A stretch of DNA of 5,584 nucleotides from UBA1367 sp040268355. Lineage in GTDB: Bacteria; Actinomycetota; Coriobacteriia; Coriobacteriales; Atopobiaceae. The stretch covers positions 1 to 5,584 of the forward strand of contig JAWRIT010000122.1 in assembly GCA_040268355.1 (NCBI GenBank), read 5' to 3'. The notes beneath the pieces are model-generated. The model was not told the origin of the DNA and ran no database searches. It was given only the letters and a program-made list of their open reading frames with translations. Shown piece by piece: positions 1 to 5,584 of this stretch. A program made the position numbers and the translations under genes. The stretch's first letter is position 1. The number at the start of each line of letters is the position of its first letter.

Positions 1-26
1 GTCCCACCTGTCATCAAGGAGTACCC

Positions 27-1172
27 ATGAAGATTGCGGACGTAAAGATATACGAGATCAAGCCCCGATGGATATTCGTTAGGGTTACCACCGACGAAGG
101 TATCGATGGCTGGGGAGAGATGGTTTCGGGGACGAAAACCCGAACCGTAGTCGCAGGAGCGCAGGAGATGGGTGAGCGGTTGATCGGCCGAGACCCTTTC
201 GAGATCGAGCGTCTGTGGCAGGAGATGCATCGGTCGTTTTTCCGCGGCGGTCCGATCAATGGCACCATTGTGTCGGGCTTCGAAATGGCTCTTTGGGATA
301 TAAAGGGCAAAGCCTTCGGTGTTCCATCCTATGAGCTGCTGGGCGGAGCTGCTCGCGACCGCATCCGAGTATATTCTTGGATTGGGGGCGATCGCCCTTC
401 CGATGTGGCCGATCAGGCGCGCGATCGTGTTGCTCAAGGGTTCAAGGCCATCAAGATGAACGCGACCGAGGAGCTGCACTACGTCGATACGTACGACAAG
501 GTTCAGGCAGTGGTCGACCGCGTTGCCTCCATACGCGAGGCGGTGGGCGATCAGCTTGCCATTGGCGTAGACTTCCACGGGCGCGTTCATCGACCCATGG
601 CAAAGGTGCTGGCAAAGGCTCTGGAGCCTTACCATTTGATGTTTATCGAGGAGCCAGTTTTGCCGGAGAACGGCGAGTCCTTCCGTGAAATCGCCGACAG
701 CGTATGCACCCCTGTTGCTACAGGTGAGCGACTGTATTCTCGCTGGGAGTTCAAGAGGCTCTTCTCTCAGGGTGGCGTCGATATTGTGCAGCCCGACGTG
801 GCGCTGTGCGGAGGCATCCTGGAAATGAGGAAAACTTGCGCTATGGCTGAGGCATACGACATGGCTGTAGCTCCGCATGCACCGTATGGCCCCATTGCCT
901 TGGCTGCAACGCTGCAGGTCGACTGCTGCACTCCCAATGTGTTTATTCAGGAACAGAGCTTGGGCATTCACTACAATCAGGGCTTCGACCTTCTCGACTT
1001 TATCAAAAACAAGGAGGTGTTCGCCTACACGGACGGCTACGTCGCCCTACCCGACAAGCCTGGCTTGGGCTTGGTAATGGACGAGGAGAAAGTCGAGGAG
1101 ATTGCTGCAGAAGGACTGGTGTGGACCAATCCGCGCTGGAAAAACTACGATGGCACCATTGCGGAATGGTGA
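27..1172 (+). CDS. dgoD: D-galactonate dehydratase (enolase superfamily)
   Basis: Predicted to dehydrate D-galactonate to 2-dehydro-3-deoxy-D-galactonate in the cytoplasm, with Mg2+, as the first committed step of the DeLey-Doudoroff route. The 381 residues match the family length (E. coli DgoD is 382), and recalled similarity runs from the N-terminal MKI to the C-terminal AEW. The N-terminal capping domain covers about residues 1-115 (RGGPI near 73-77, ALWDIKGK at 88-95). The barrel follows, with metal ligands D182 (in DFHGRV), E208 (in FIEEP) and E234 (in TGER). The catalytic pair is H184 and H284 (APHAPYGPIALAA), and E309 (QEQS) supports it. Each is offset by one from the E. coli residue, consistent with a one-residue deletion near position 71. 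AAGGAG at 16-21 lies five bases before the ATG. Sixteen bases separate it from the hydrolase gene, so co-transcription is likely. The substrate could be another sugar acid, because the enolase superfamily is promiscuous, but the whole-length resemblance favours galactonate. Confidence 0.88.
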   Translation: MKIADVKIYEIKPRWIFVRVTTDEGIDGWGEMVSGTKTRTVVAGAQEMGERLIGRDPFEIERLWQEMHRSFFRGGPINGTIVSGFEMALWDIKGKAFGVPSYELLGGAARDRIRVYSWIGGDRPSDVADQARDRVAQGFKAIKMNATEELHYVDTYDKVQAVVDRVASIREAVGDQLAIGVDFHGRVHRPMAKVLAKALEPYHLMFIEEPVLPENGESFREIADSVCTPVATGERLYSRWEFKRLFSQGGVDIVQPDVALCGGILEMRKTCAMAEAYDMAVAPHAPYGPIALAATLQVDCCTPNVFIQEQSLGIHYNQGFDLLDFIKNKEVFAYTDGYVALPDKPGLGLVMDEEKVEEIAAEGLVWTNPRWKNYDGTIAEW

Positions 1173-1177
1173 GGGGC

Positions 1178-1182
1178 GGGAG
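1178..1182 (+). promoter_or_regulatory. Ribosome binding site deciding the hydrolase start
   Basis: GGGAG ends six bases before the ATG at 1189, and a second purine-rich run, GAGGGG at 1171-1176, overlaps the dehydratase stop codon. This supports a start at 1189 over the upstream in-frame ATG at 1102, which would put 71 bases inside the dehydratase gene and add 29 residues with no family resemblance. Confidence 0.6.
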
Positions 1183-1188
1183 CGTCAC

Positions 1189-2109
1189 ATGAGCCATATG
1201 GTGCATACCGTTTTGGGAATGGTGGACACACGTAGCCTCGGCACCACGCTTATCCACGAGCATCTGTATGTCAAGCCAAGCGAGCTGCCCAAGCACTACG
1301 ACTACACCTTGGACAGTGTGGAGAAGTCCGTGGAAGAGGCGTGTCTCTTCAAAAAGGCTGGTGGCGGAACACTGGTAGAAATGACGCCCATCAACTTTGG
1401 GCGCAACACTGAAGCGCTGCGGCATATTGCCCTTCGTTCAGGGGTCAATGTGGTGTGCACAACCGGCTTTCATAAGGAGGAGCATCTACCCCGATGGTTT
1501 GATGAGCTTCGTGACGCCGAGCTGGCCAACGTTATATCAGATGAGATAGAAGGCGGCATAGGTCTTTCTCATGTAAGGCCTGGCGCTATAAAGGTTGGTA
1601 CCAGCTTAAACACAATAACCGGCAGAGAAAAGCGTGCCATAGCGGTATGTGCGCCCCTTGCTCGTGATTATGGGCTTCCCCTCATTACGCATGCCGACCA
1701 GGGAACCATGGCACTGGAGCAAATTGAGCTGTTGGCAAATTACGGCGCCAACCCCGAGCATATATGCGTGAGCCATACCGACCTTACCTTGGATATCGAC
1801 TACCTTGAGCGCATTTGCGACACGGGAGCCAGCATAAGCTTTGACCATGTGGGACGCGACTTGGACACGGGTGACGATGCGCGCATTAGCATCTTGGCCC
1901 GTCTTGTGTGCGATGGATACGGGGATCGTGTGTGCCTTGCCGGGGACATGGGCAGGAAAACCTACTTCGCCTCATATGGCGGCAAGCCCGGGTTGGGATA
2001 CATTCTCACGGAGCTTCGAGACAATGCTCTGCAACGTATGAATGCCGAAGACTATGACCGCATGATTACTGTCAACCCGCAACGCATGCTGTCTCAATGG
2101 AGTGCATAG
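1189..2109 (+). CDS. Phosphotriesterase-family metal-dependent hydrolase, probable sugar lactonase
   Basis: A 306-residue amidohydrolase-superfamily protein of the phosphotriesterase group (COG1735), close in length to E. coli YhfV/Php (292). The full binuclear metal set is visible: H23 and H25 in IHEHLY, K135 in AIKVGTS (the position of the carboxylated lysine), H168 in ITHAD, H196 in VSHTD and D253 in LAGDMGR. The early VEMTP strand (63-67) and the CTTGF strand (90-94) also fit the fold. Characterised members include organophosphate hydrolases, N-acyl-homoserine lactonases and lactonases for furanose or phosphofuranose lactones. Its position directly behind a galactonate dehydratase suggests that it opens an aldonolactone to the aldonate. 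That is inference, and the substrate cannot be read from the sequence. No signal peptide is seen, so it is probably cytoplasmic. It contains at least seven ATA codons, unlike the downstream block. An alternative start is ATG 1198. Confidence 0.85.
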   Translation: MSHMVHTVLGMVDTRSLGTTLIHEHLYVKPSELPKHYDYTLDSVEKSVEEACLFKKAGGGTLVEMTPINFGRNTEALRHIALRSGVNVVCTTGFHKEEHLPRWFDELRDAELANVISDEIEGGIGLSHVRPGAIKVGTSLNTITGREKRAIAVCAPLARDYGLPLITHADQGTMALEQIELLANYGANPEHICVSHTDLTLDIDYLERICDTGASISFDHVGRDLDTGDDARISILARLVCDGYGDRVCLAGDMGRKTYFASYGGKPGLGYILTELRDNALQRMNAEDYDRMITVNPQRMLSQWSA

Positions 2110-2116
2110 GGGCGTC

Positions 2117-2161
2117 TACGAGGCCTATTGGATAGAATGAGTCTATCCAATAGGCCTCGTA
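2117..2161. repeat. Perfect 20-bp inverted repeat (hairpin) with 5-base loop
   Basis: The left arm 2117-2136 is the exact reverse complement of the right arm 2142-2161, around the loop ATGAG. Every one of the 20 pairs is Watson-Crick. Each arm contains the self-complementary hexamer AGGCCT and the sequence TATTGGATAGA or its complement. It begins eight bases after the hydrolase stop and ends 14 bases before the GGAG of the dehydrogenase gene. No run of T follows on either strand, so it is not a standard intrinsic terminator. It could be a dimeric-regulator operator, or an intercistronic RNA hairpin that blocks exonucleases, is cut by RNase III or tunes dehydrogenase expression. Confidence 0.9.
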
Positions 2162-2175
2162 TCGAGCGAAAAAGC

Positions 2176-2179
2176 GGAG
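2176..2179 (+). promoter_or_regulatory. Ribosome binding site deciding the dehydrogenase start
   Basis: GGAG lies six bases before ATG 2186. The alternative in-frame TTG at 2180 would abut this site with no spacer, so 2186 is preferred. Confidence 0.6.
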
Positions 2180-2185
2180 TTGTGT

Positions 2186-3163
2186 ATGAGTGTAGGGTGG
2201 ACAGTGGCCTCGTGTGCCGTGAGTTTTGGCGTGTTTCGCCAGGAGCCGGTACGCCGACTAGAAGATGCCGGCTGCACCGTGCGCGTCAACCCCTACGGAC
2301 GACCTATGACAGCTCCAGAACTGGTCGAATTTGCTCAAGGTGCTGACGCCGTGGTGCTGGGCAATGACAGACTTACGGCGGCCACGATGAACAAGCTGCC
2401 CGACCTGAAGCTCATTGTGCGGCATGGCGCTGGTGTCGATACCATTGCGTTTGACTATGCTATGGAGCGCGGCATCGTGGTGGCAAACACGCCCGGTGAC
2501 AATGCAGAGGACACTGCTGACCTTACCTTTGGGCTCATTCTGGATCTAGAGCGCAATATCACGCAGAGTGTCAACGAGCTTCGCAATGGGCGGTATCGCA
2601 AGATATGTGGGCACAGTTTGTATGGCAAAACCATAGGCATCGTGGGGGTGGGCAATATTGGGCTTGCTGTTGCCCGTCGTGCCATGGGCTTTGGGATGGA
2701 CATCCTTGGCAATGACATTTTTGAGCGTCCGGAGGCAGGACGCTATGGATTGATGTATGTGGGTCTTAACGACCTGTTGGCAAAGGCAGATGTCGTAACG
2801 CTTCATACTCCGCTCACTTCCGCTACCCAAAACCTTATAGGTGCCCGCGAGCTTCGCCGCATGAAGAGAAATGCGGTGCTCGTCAATACTGCGCGCGCCA
2901 AACTCATTCGCGAGGCGGCACTGATCAAAGCGCTGGAGACGGGAGAAATAATGGCTTACGGTGCGGATGTTACCGATAATGAACCTCCTGGCCACAGCGC
3001 CATGTTTGATATGCCCAACGTGCTGATTACGCCTCACTTGGGATCGGCAACCTACGAAACCAACTTGCGCATGGGCATGGATGTCGCTGACAACATCATC
3101 GCAGCAATGGAAGGCCGCGAACCCCCCGGTCATCTGGAGTACAGTGACTTGGTGCAACGGTAG
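2186..3163 (+). CDS. D-isomer-specific 2-hydroxyacid dehydrogenase (SerA-like)
   Basis: A 325-residue NAD-dependent 2-hydroxyacid dehydrogenase that interconverts a 2-keto acid and a D-2-hydroxy acid. The split catalytic domain covers about residues 1-105 and 290-325, with the substrate loop RHGAGVD at 79-85. The Rossmann domain has the glycine motif G154-V-G-N-I-G159 followed by D177, an acidic residue at the strand end that favours NAD over NADP. The catalytic residues are R237 (NTAR), E266 (DNEPP) and H284 (TPHLGSAT). The usual NTARG.LVDE motif reads NTARAKLIRE here, losing the glycine and the aspartate. Its length lacks room for the C-terminal ACT domain of long phosphoglycerate dehydrogenases. 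Hydroxypyruvate/glyoxylate reductase, 3-phosphoglycerate dehydrogenase or a sugar-acid enzyme are all possible. Its place behind a galactonate dehydratase and a putative lactonase points to sugar-acid metabolism. Separate expression is possible because of the hairpin upstream. Confidence 0.87.
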   Translation: MSVGWTVASCAVSFGVFRQEPVRRLEDAGCTVRVNPYGRPMTAPELVEFAQGADAVVLGNDRLTAATMNKLPDLKLIVRHGAGVDTIAFDYAMERGIVVANTPGDNAEDTADLTFGLILDLERNITQSVNELRNGRYRKICGHSLYGKTIGIVGVGNIGLAVARRAMGFGMDILGNDIFERPEAGRYGLMYVGLNDLLAKADVVTLHTPLTSATQNLIGARELRRMKRNAVLVNTARAKLIREAALIKALETGEIMAYGADVTDNEPPGHSAMFDMPNVLITPHLGSATYETNLRMGMDVADNIIAAMEGREPPGHLEYSDLVQR

Positions 3164-3689
3164 CACCGTGTCCAATGCCTGGGTCGTCCCCTACGAGCTT
3201 GATGTCAAACTGCGTCCCATGTGGGGGTGCACGCGCTACCTCTCTCGCATGTTGGAGCGCATCCCGGCATGTTCTCATGAGACTTCGCCAAGCATCTTTG
3301 CATGCCCTTCGCACCCCAGTACAGGAGCTGCTTTCGCAGTAGGTCCATAGGGGCTCTCTATGAGCGCCATGGTTGCCTGCGCATCCCCAGCGTCAGGCCG
3401 GGCGACTCTCAAAGCCTGAGGTATGCGCTCGACGGACTTCCAGCCGAAGCGACCATCGGGATGAGCGCCCTCGGCGCTCTCGACACGTTGGAGAGCCGCG
3501 CTATCTTCACATGGTTTTGCCATCGAGAACCGCTGCGCCCATGAGAAGTTGCAGTGGGACTCCGTCTGACGCGGATGGCGTGTGGCCACCAGGAACCGCT
3601 CCGGGTGTGGTGGGTACGGGTGTCCCGCACCCCCTCACAAAGCTGTCAGTCGCCTGCCGGCCCGCCGCCTGCCGCTCGCACCGTCCGTG
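3164..3689. other. Gene-poor region between the two gene blocks
   Basis: No gene can be supported here. Several short frames compete on both strands. The longest that stays open is 3275-3589 on the minus strand (104 residues), but it shows no domain I recognise and has no good ribosome binding site. Weak hairpins occur at 3211-3231 (8 pairs, two of them G-U) and 3612-3632 (8 of 9 pairs), neither followed by a T-run, so no terminator for the dehydrogenase gene is evident. The stretch may hold decayed coding sequence, but nothing in it identifies an origin. Confidence 0.6.
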
Positions 3690-3695
3690 TATGAT
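3690..3695 (+). promoter_or_regulatory. Possible -10 box for the downstream gene pair
   Basis: TATGAT matches the sigma-70-type consensus at five of six bases and sits in an AT-rich island (TATGATAGAAG) within very GC-rich sequence. The -35 region is poor: CTGCCG at 3669-3674 is the best candidate, with a short 15-base spacer. It would give a leader of roughly 110 bases before the ATG at 3812. Confidence 0.35.
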
Positions 3696-3706
3696 AGAAG
3701 GCGTGC

Positions 3707-3725
3707 GTGGGCGAGCTGCGCCCAC
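3707..3725 (+). other. Small leader hairpin
   Basis: GTGGGCG (3707-3713) and CGCCCAC (3719-3725) pair perfectly around a 5-base loop, just downstream of the putative -10 box. Only CTTGT follows, which is too weak for an intrinsic terminator. It would lie near the 5' end of the transcript if the promoter call is right. It may also be chance in GC-rich DNA. Confidence 0.3.
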
Positions 3726-3797
3726 CTTGTGCTCGACTATGTCGAACTTGCTGCATCATGAAGAAGAGTCAAATTGGGGCGTGCGTGTGCCCCGGAG

Positions 3798-3805
3798 AAG
3801 GAGGT
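3798..3805 (+). promoter_or_regulatory. Strong ribosome binding site fixing the 3812 start
   Basis: AAGGAGGT is nearly fully complementary to the 16S 3' end and lies six bases before ATG 3812. This favours 3812 over the in-frame upstream starts at 3707 (GTG) and 3758 (ATG), neither of which has a comparable site. Confidence 0.85.
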
Positions 3806-3811
3806 CCGAAC

Positions 3812-4486
3812 ATGATTCGCACCAACAGCGTCACCTTGAGCACGATGCCAGGGCTCGCCTATCGCAAGAAGTTCGCCTCCGGGGGATCGGGGATCGTCAT
3901 CCTGCGCGCCGACGCGACCCAACCGGGCGTCGCGTCCATCAGCAAGACCTCGGGAGAGCCGATCCTCTCCGACAACACTCCCGGCGAGCTGTATCCCATC
4001 GAGGCGTTTCGCGAAGCCATCGAGCTGACCGCCGGCATGCCCTACCGCAAGCAGGGGAAGCCCCGCCTGGTCGCCCAGGACCTGCAGCCGGCCCCAGAGA
4101 TCGAGCCGGAGCCTGTGCCCGAGGATGACGACGACGCCCTCCCCGAGGTCGAGGTCGTCATTGACAGTGACGAGTACCAGGCCATTCTCGACGCCTATTC
4201 CGACAAGAGCGGCAAGCTCTCCTACGCCCTCATCAACCGGGAGCTCATCCAGGTCGCCCATGCCAGCTCCATGGTCCGCCGCATGATCGAGGCGGGCGAC
4301 TCCGAGCAGACCATCCGTCAGTTCGTGGTGGGCAACCGCTTCCGTGCCATCACGGGCAACAAGGACCTGACCGACGAGCAGGTGCAGAAGATCGCCGAGC
4401 TGCTGGATGAGGTCAGCCCCAAGGGCGTCTTCAAGGAGTTCAATGCCGAGTTGCGCTCGCGGATGTCCGCGCGCAAGCGGGGATAG
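3812..4486 (+). CDS. Conserved-looking protein of unknown function with acidic linker
   Basis: I do not recognise this 224-residue protein. It has three visible parts. The N-terminal segment (1-90) contains a glycine/serine-rich FASGGSGIVIL and a compact mixed region. A proline- and glutamate/aspartate-rich linker (about 93-115, including PEDDDDALPE) follows. The C-terminal part (118-224) looks helical, rich in charged residues, and ends basic (RSRMSARKRG). There is no signal peptide, no membrane segment and no cysteine. The C-terminal helices (EQTIRQFVVGNRF, DEQVQKIAELLDEV) could be a protein-protein or nucleic-acid binding domain, but this is a guess. The coding evidence is good: a near-perfect ribosome site, an open frame with GC-rich third positions and no ATA codons. 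The lipid kinase gene begins 52 bases downstream and is probably co-transcribed. The layout resembles a lineage-restricted protein of Coriobacteriia, which I cannot confirm. Confidence 0.8.
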   Translation: MIRTNSVTLSTMPGLAYRKKFASGGSGIVILRADATQPGVASISKTSGEPILSDNTPGELYPIEAFREAIELTAGMPYRKQGKPRLVAQDLQPAPEIEPEPVPEDDDDALPEVEVVIDSDEYQAILDAYSDKSGKLSYALINRELIQVAHASSMVRRMIEAGDSEQTIRQFVVGNRFRAITGNKDLTDEQVQKIAELLDEVSPKGVFKEFNAELRSRMSARKRG

Positions 4487-4538
4487 GGCGGGCCGCACGC
4501 TGCCGCTGCCATGAGCCACCAATCCCTTTGGAGGGACC

Positions 4539-5519
4539 ATGCCATCAACGACCGCCCGCACGCGCCTTGGGCTGACGCTCGTCATCGCCAATCCCATGGC
4601 GCAGAGCGGCAGGGGTGCCGACGGTGCCACGGCGGTACGTCGGTTCCTGGAGATCTATGACTCCGCCACGAGTGGCTTTACGGTCCGGCTGACCAAGGAG
4701 CCCGGCGACGCCGAGCGCACGGCGGCGGAGGCCGCCGGCTTCGACACGGTGATCGCGCTCGGTGGGGACGGCGTCGTCCACGAGGTCCTGAACGGCCTCA
4801 TGCGCATCGAGGCCCCAAGCCGTCCGTGCTTGGGGGTCATCCCTCTCGGTTCGGGCAACGACTTCGGACGCACGCTGGGTCTGACGCTCAACAATCCCGA
4901 GCGCTCGCTCGCCGAGCTCATGACGGGAGGACGGCGGCGCATCGACGTCGGTCGCGTGACGAGCGACGCCTGTCCGGAGGGCACCTACTTTGCCGAGACC
5001 CTCTCGTTCGGCCTCGACGCCGCCATCGCCCTTGACACCACGAAGCGGCGCGCCGAAGGCACCCGGCTGCATGGACCTCAGCTCTTCCTCGCCTCGAGCA
5101 TCAGGATGTTCTCGCGTCCCCGCACGTCCTTCCCCTGCACGGTCCGTCTTGACGGGGGCGTGCCCCAGGTGTTCAAGACGCTGATCTTTGCGGTGCAGAA
5201 CGGGCCGACCTACGGTGGGGGATTCCAGATCTGTCCCGACGCCAGCCCCACTGACGGCCTGCTCGACGTGTGCTACAACGTGCGCCATCCGCTGGTCGTG
5301 CATCTGCTGGCTCTTCTGGGACTCGCGCGCTTCGGCCGGCACGTGTCCTCGTCCGCGCTGCGCCTCGCCACGGTACGCCAGATCGAGCTCGACTTCGCTG
5401 GGGCGGGACGTGACTGCCCCTGTCAGGTCGATGGTGAGCCCCTGGAGGGCATGCGCTTCGCAGTCGAGGTCGTTCCGGCGGCGGTGCGCGTCGTTGTCCC
5501 TTCGAGCTGTCCCTGGTAG
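4539..5519 (+). CDS. Diacylglycerol kinase-family lipid kinase (YegS/DgkB-like)
   Basis: Predicted to phosphorylate a lipid hydroxyl, probably diacylglycerol or a related lipid, with ATP at the inner face of the membrane. This would recycle lipid products to phosphatidic acid. The 326 residues fit the family (about 300). Motifs in order are IANPMAQSGRG at 16-26, GGDGVVHEVLNGL at 75-87 (nucleotide loop, with V79 where T is usual), PLGSGNDFGR at 102-111, GGGFQICPDASPTDGLLDV at 226-244 (C-terminal domain signature) and DGEP at 298-301, which supplies the conserved acidic residues. There is no transmembrane segment, as expected for a peripheral enzyme. GGAGG at 4530-4534 precedes the ATG with a short four-base spacer. 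The next methionine (residue 20) would cut into the first strand, so 4539 is kept. YegS, DgkB and sphingosine-kinase-like proteins share these motifs, so the lipid substrate is not determined. Confidence 0.9.
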   Translation: MPSTTARTRLGLTLVIANPMAQSGRGADGATAVRRFLEIYDSATSGFTVRLTKEPGDAERTAAEAAGFDTVIALGGDGVVHEVLNGLMRIEAPSRPCLGVIPLGSGNDFGRTLGLTLNNPERSLAELMTGGRRRIDVGRVTSDACPEGTYFAETLSFGLDAAIALDTTKRRAEGTRLHGPQLFLASSIRMFSRPRTSFPCTVRLDGGVPQVFKTLIFAVQNGPTYGGGFQICPDASPTDGLLDVCYNVRHPLVVHLLALLGLARFGRHVSSSALRLATVRQIELDFAGAGRDCPCQVDGEPLEGMRFAVEVVPAAVRVVVPSSCPW

Positions 5520-5569
5520 CGCGCCGCGAGAAAAGACCGGGGGGCCGACACGGGGGAAGAGGCACTTGT

Positions 5570-5584
5570 GTGTCGCTGCTTTCA
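5570..5584 (+). CDS. Possible first codons of a next gene (cut by window edge)
   Basis: A GTG at 5570 opens a frame reading MSLLS to the window end. It is preceded by the purine-rich GGGGGAAGAGG (5552-5562) with a seven-base spacer, a plausible ribosome binding site. Five codons are too few to test coding, and an overlapping GTG at 5568 and TTG at 5567 are alternatives. If real, it would start about 50 bases after the lipid kinase stop and could extend that operon. Confidence 0.25.

Noticed and set aside
1102..1188. N-terminal extension of the hydrolase from ATG 1102
   Set aside because: It lies inside the dehydratase gene, has no family resemblance, and a better-placed ribosome site points to 1189.
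2118..2160. Intrinsic terminator after the hydrolase gene
   Set aside because: The stem is perfect but no T-run follows it on either strand, so it is listed as an inverted repeat of unknown role.
3211..3231. Terminator for the dehydrogenase gene
   Set aside because: The stem needs two G-U pairs and is followed by GC-rich sequence instead of T residues.
3273..3282. 10-bp palindrome TCTCATGAGA as an operator
   Set aside because: It is short, isolated, without a nearby promoter or a second copy. Chance is adequate.
3275..3589. Minus-strand 104-residue frame as a real gene or transposase remnant
   Set aside because: There is no recognisable domain, no good ribosome site, and overlapping open frames exist on the other strand. 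High GC alone can keep frames open.
3612..3632. Hairpin as terminator upstream of the second block
   Set aside because: It has one mismatch, a three-base loop and no T-run on either side.
3737..4630. Long minus-strand open frame (297 residues) opposite the unknown-function gene
   Set aside because: It is a shadow of high-GC coding sequence. The plus-strand gene has the near-perfect ribosome site and sensible codon use.
4545..5342. Minus-strand 265-residue frame opposite the lipid kinase gene
   Set aside because: It is antisense to a gene whose kinase motifs are all present, and the frame's composition is typical of a GC-rich shadow.

Overview
The window carries five complete genes, all on the + strand, in two blocks that differ in base and codon use. 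There is possibly the first few codons of a sixth gene at the right edge. I see no tRNA, rRNA, CRISPR array or intact mobile element. The second block is GC-rich, uses ATC almost exclusively for isoleucine and has strong Shine-Dalgarno sites. That suggests a high-GC bacterium, and an actinobacterium of the Coriobacteriia type (Olsenella/Atopobium/Collinsella-like) is my best guess. This is an impression from the unknown-function protein and the codon style, not something I could test.

Block 1 (27-3163) looks like an operon for sugar-acid catabolism. A D-galactonate dehydratase of the enolase superfamily (27-1172) is followed after 16 bases by a phosphotriesterase-family metallohydrolase (1189-2109), probably a lactonase. 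Next comes a 76-base gap containing a perfect 20-bp inverted repeat, and then a D-2-hydroxyacid dehydrogenase (2186-3163). The inferred logic is that the hydrolase opens a sugar lactone to an aldonate, the dehydratase makes the 2-keto-3-deoxy acid, and the dehydrogenase handles a 2-keto/2-hydroxy acid in the same or a downstream step. The usual partners of galactonate breakdown (KDGal kinase, KDPGal aldolase, a transporter, a regulator) are not in the window. The start of the operon lies left of position 1.

Positions 3164-3689 hold no gene I can support. They contain only short competing reading frames, a few weak hairpins and no convincing terminator. This stretch is the junction between the two composition regimes.

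Block 2 (3690-5519) starts with a possible -10 box and a leader of about 110 bases with a small hairpin. It then encodes a 224-residue unrecognised protein with an acidic linker (3812-4486) and, 52 bases later, a diacylglycerol/sphingosine-kinase-family lipid kinase (4539-5519). The two are probably co-transcribed. They look like resident chromosomal genes, whereas block 1 has more ATA codons and lower GC and may have been acquired.

The most notable element is the perfect 20-bp hairpin between the hydrolase and dehydrogenase genes. It has no U-tract and so is more likely an operator or an mRNA processing/stability element than a terminator. The atypical gene trio around the galactonate dehydratase is the second point of interest.
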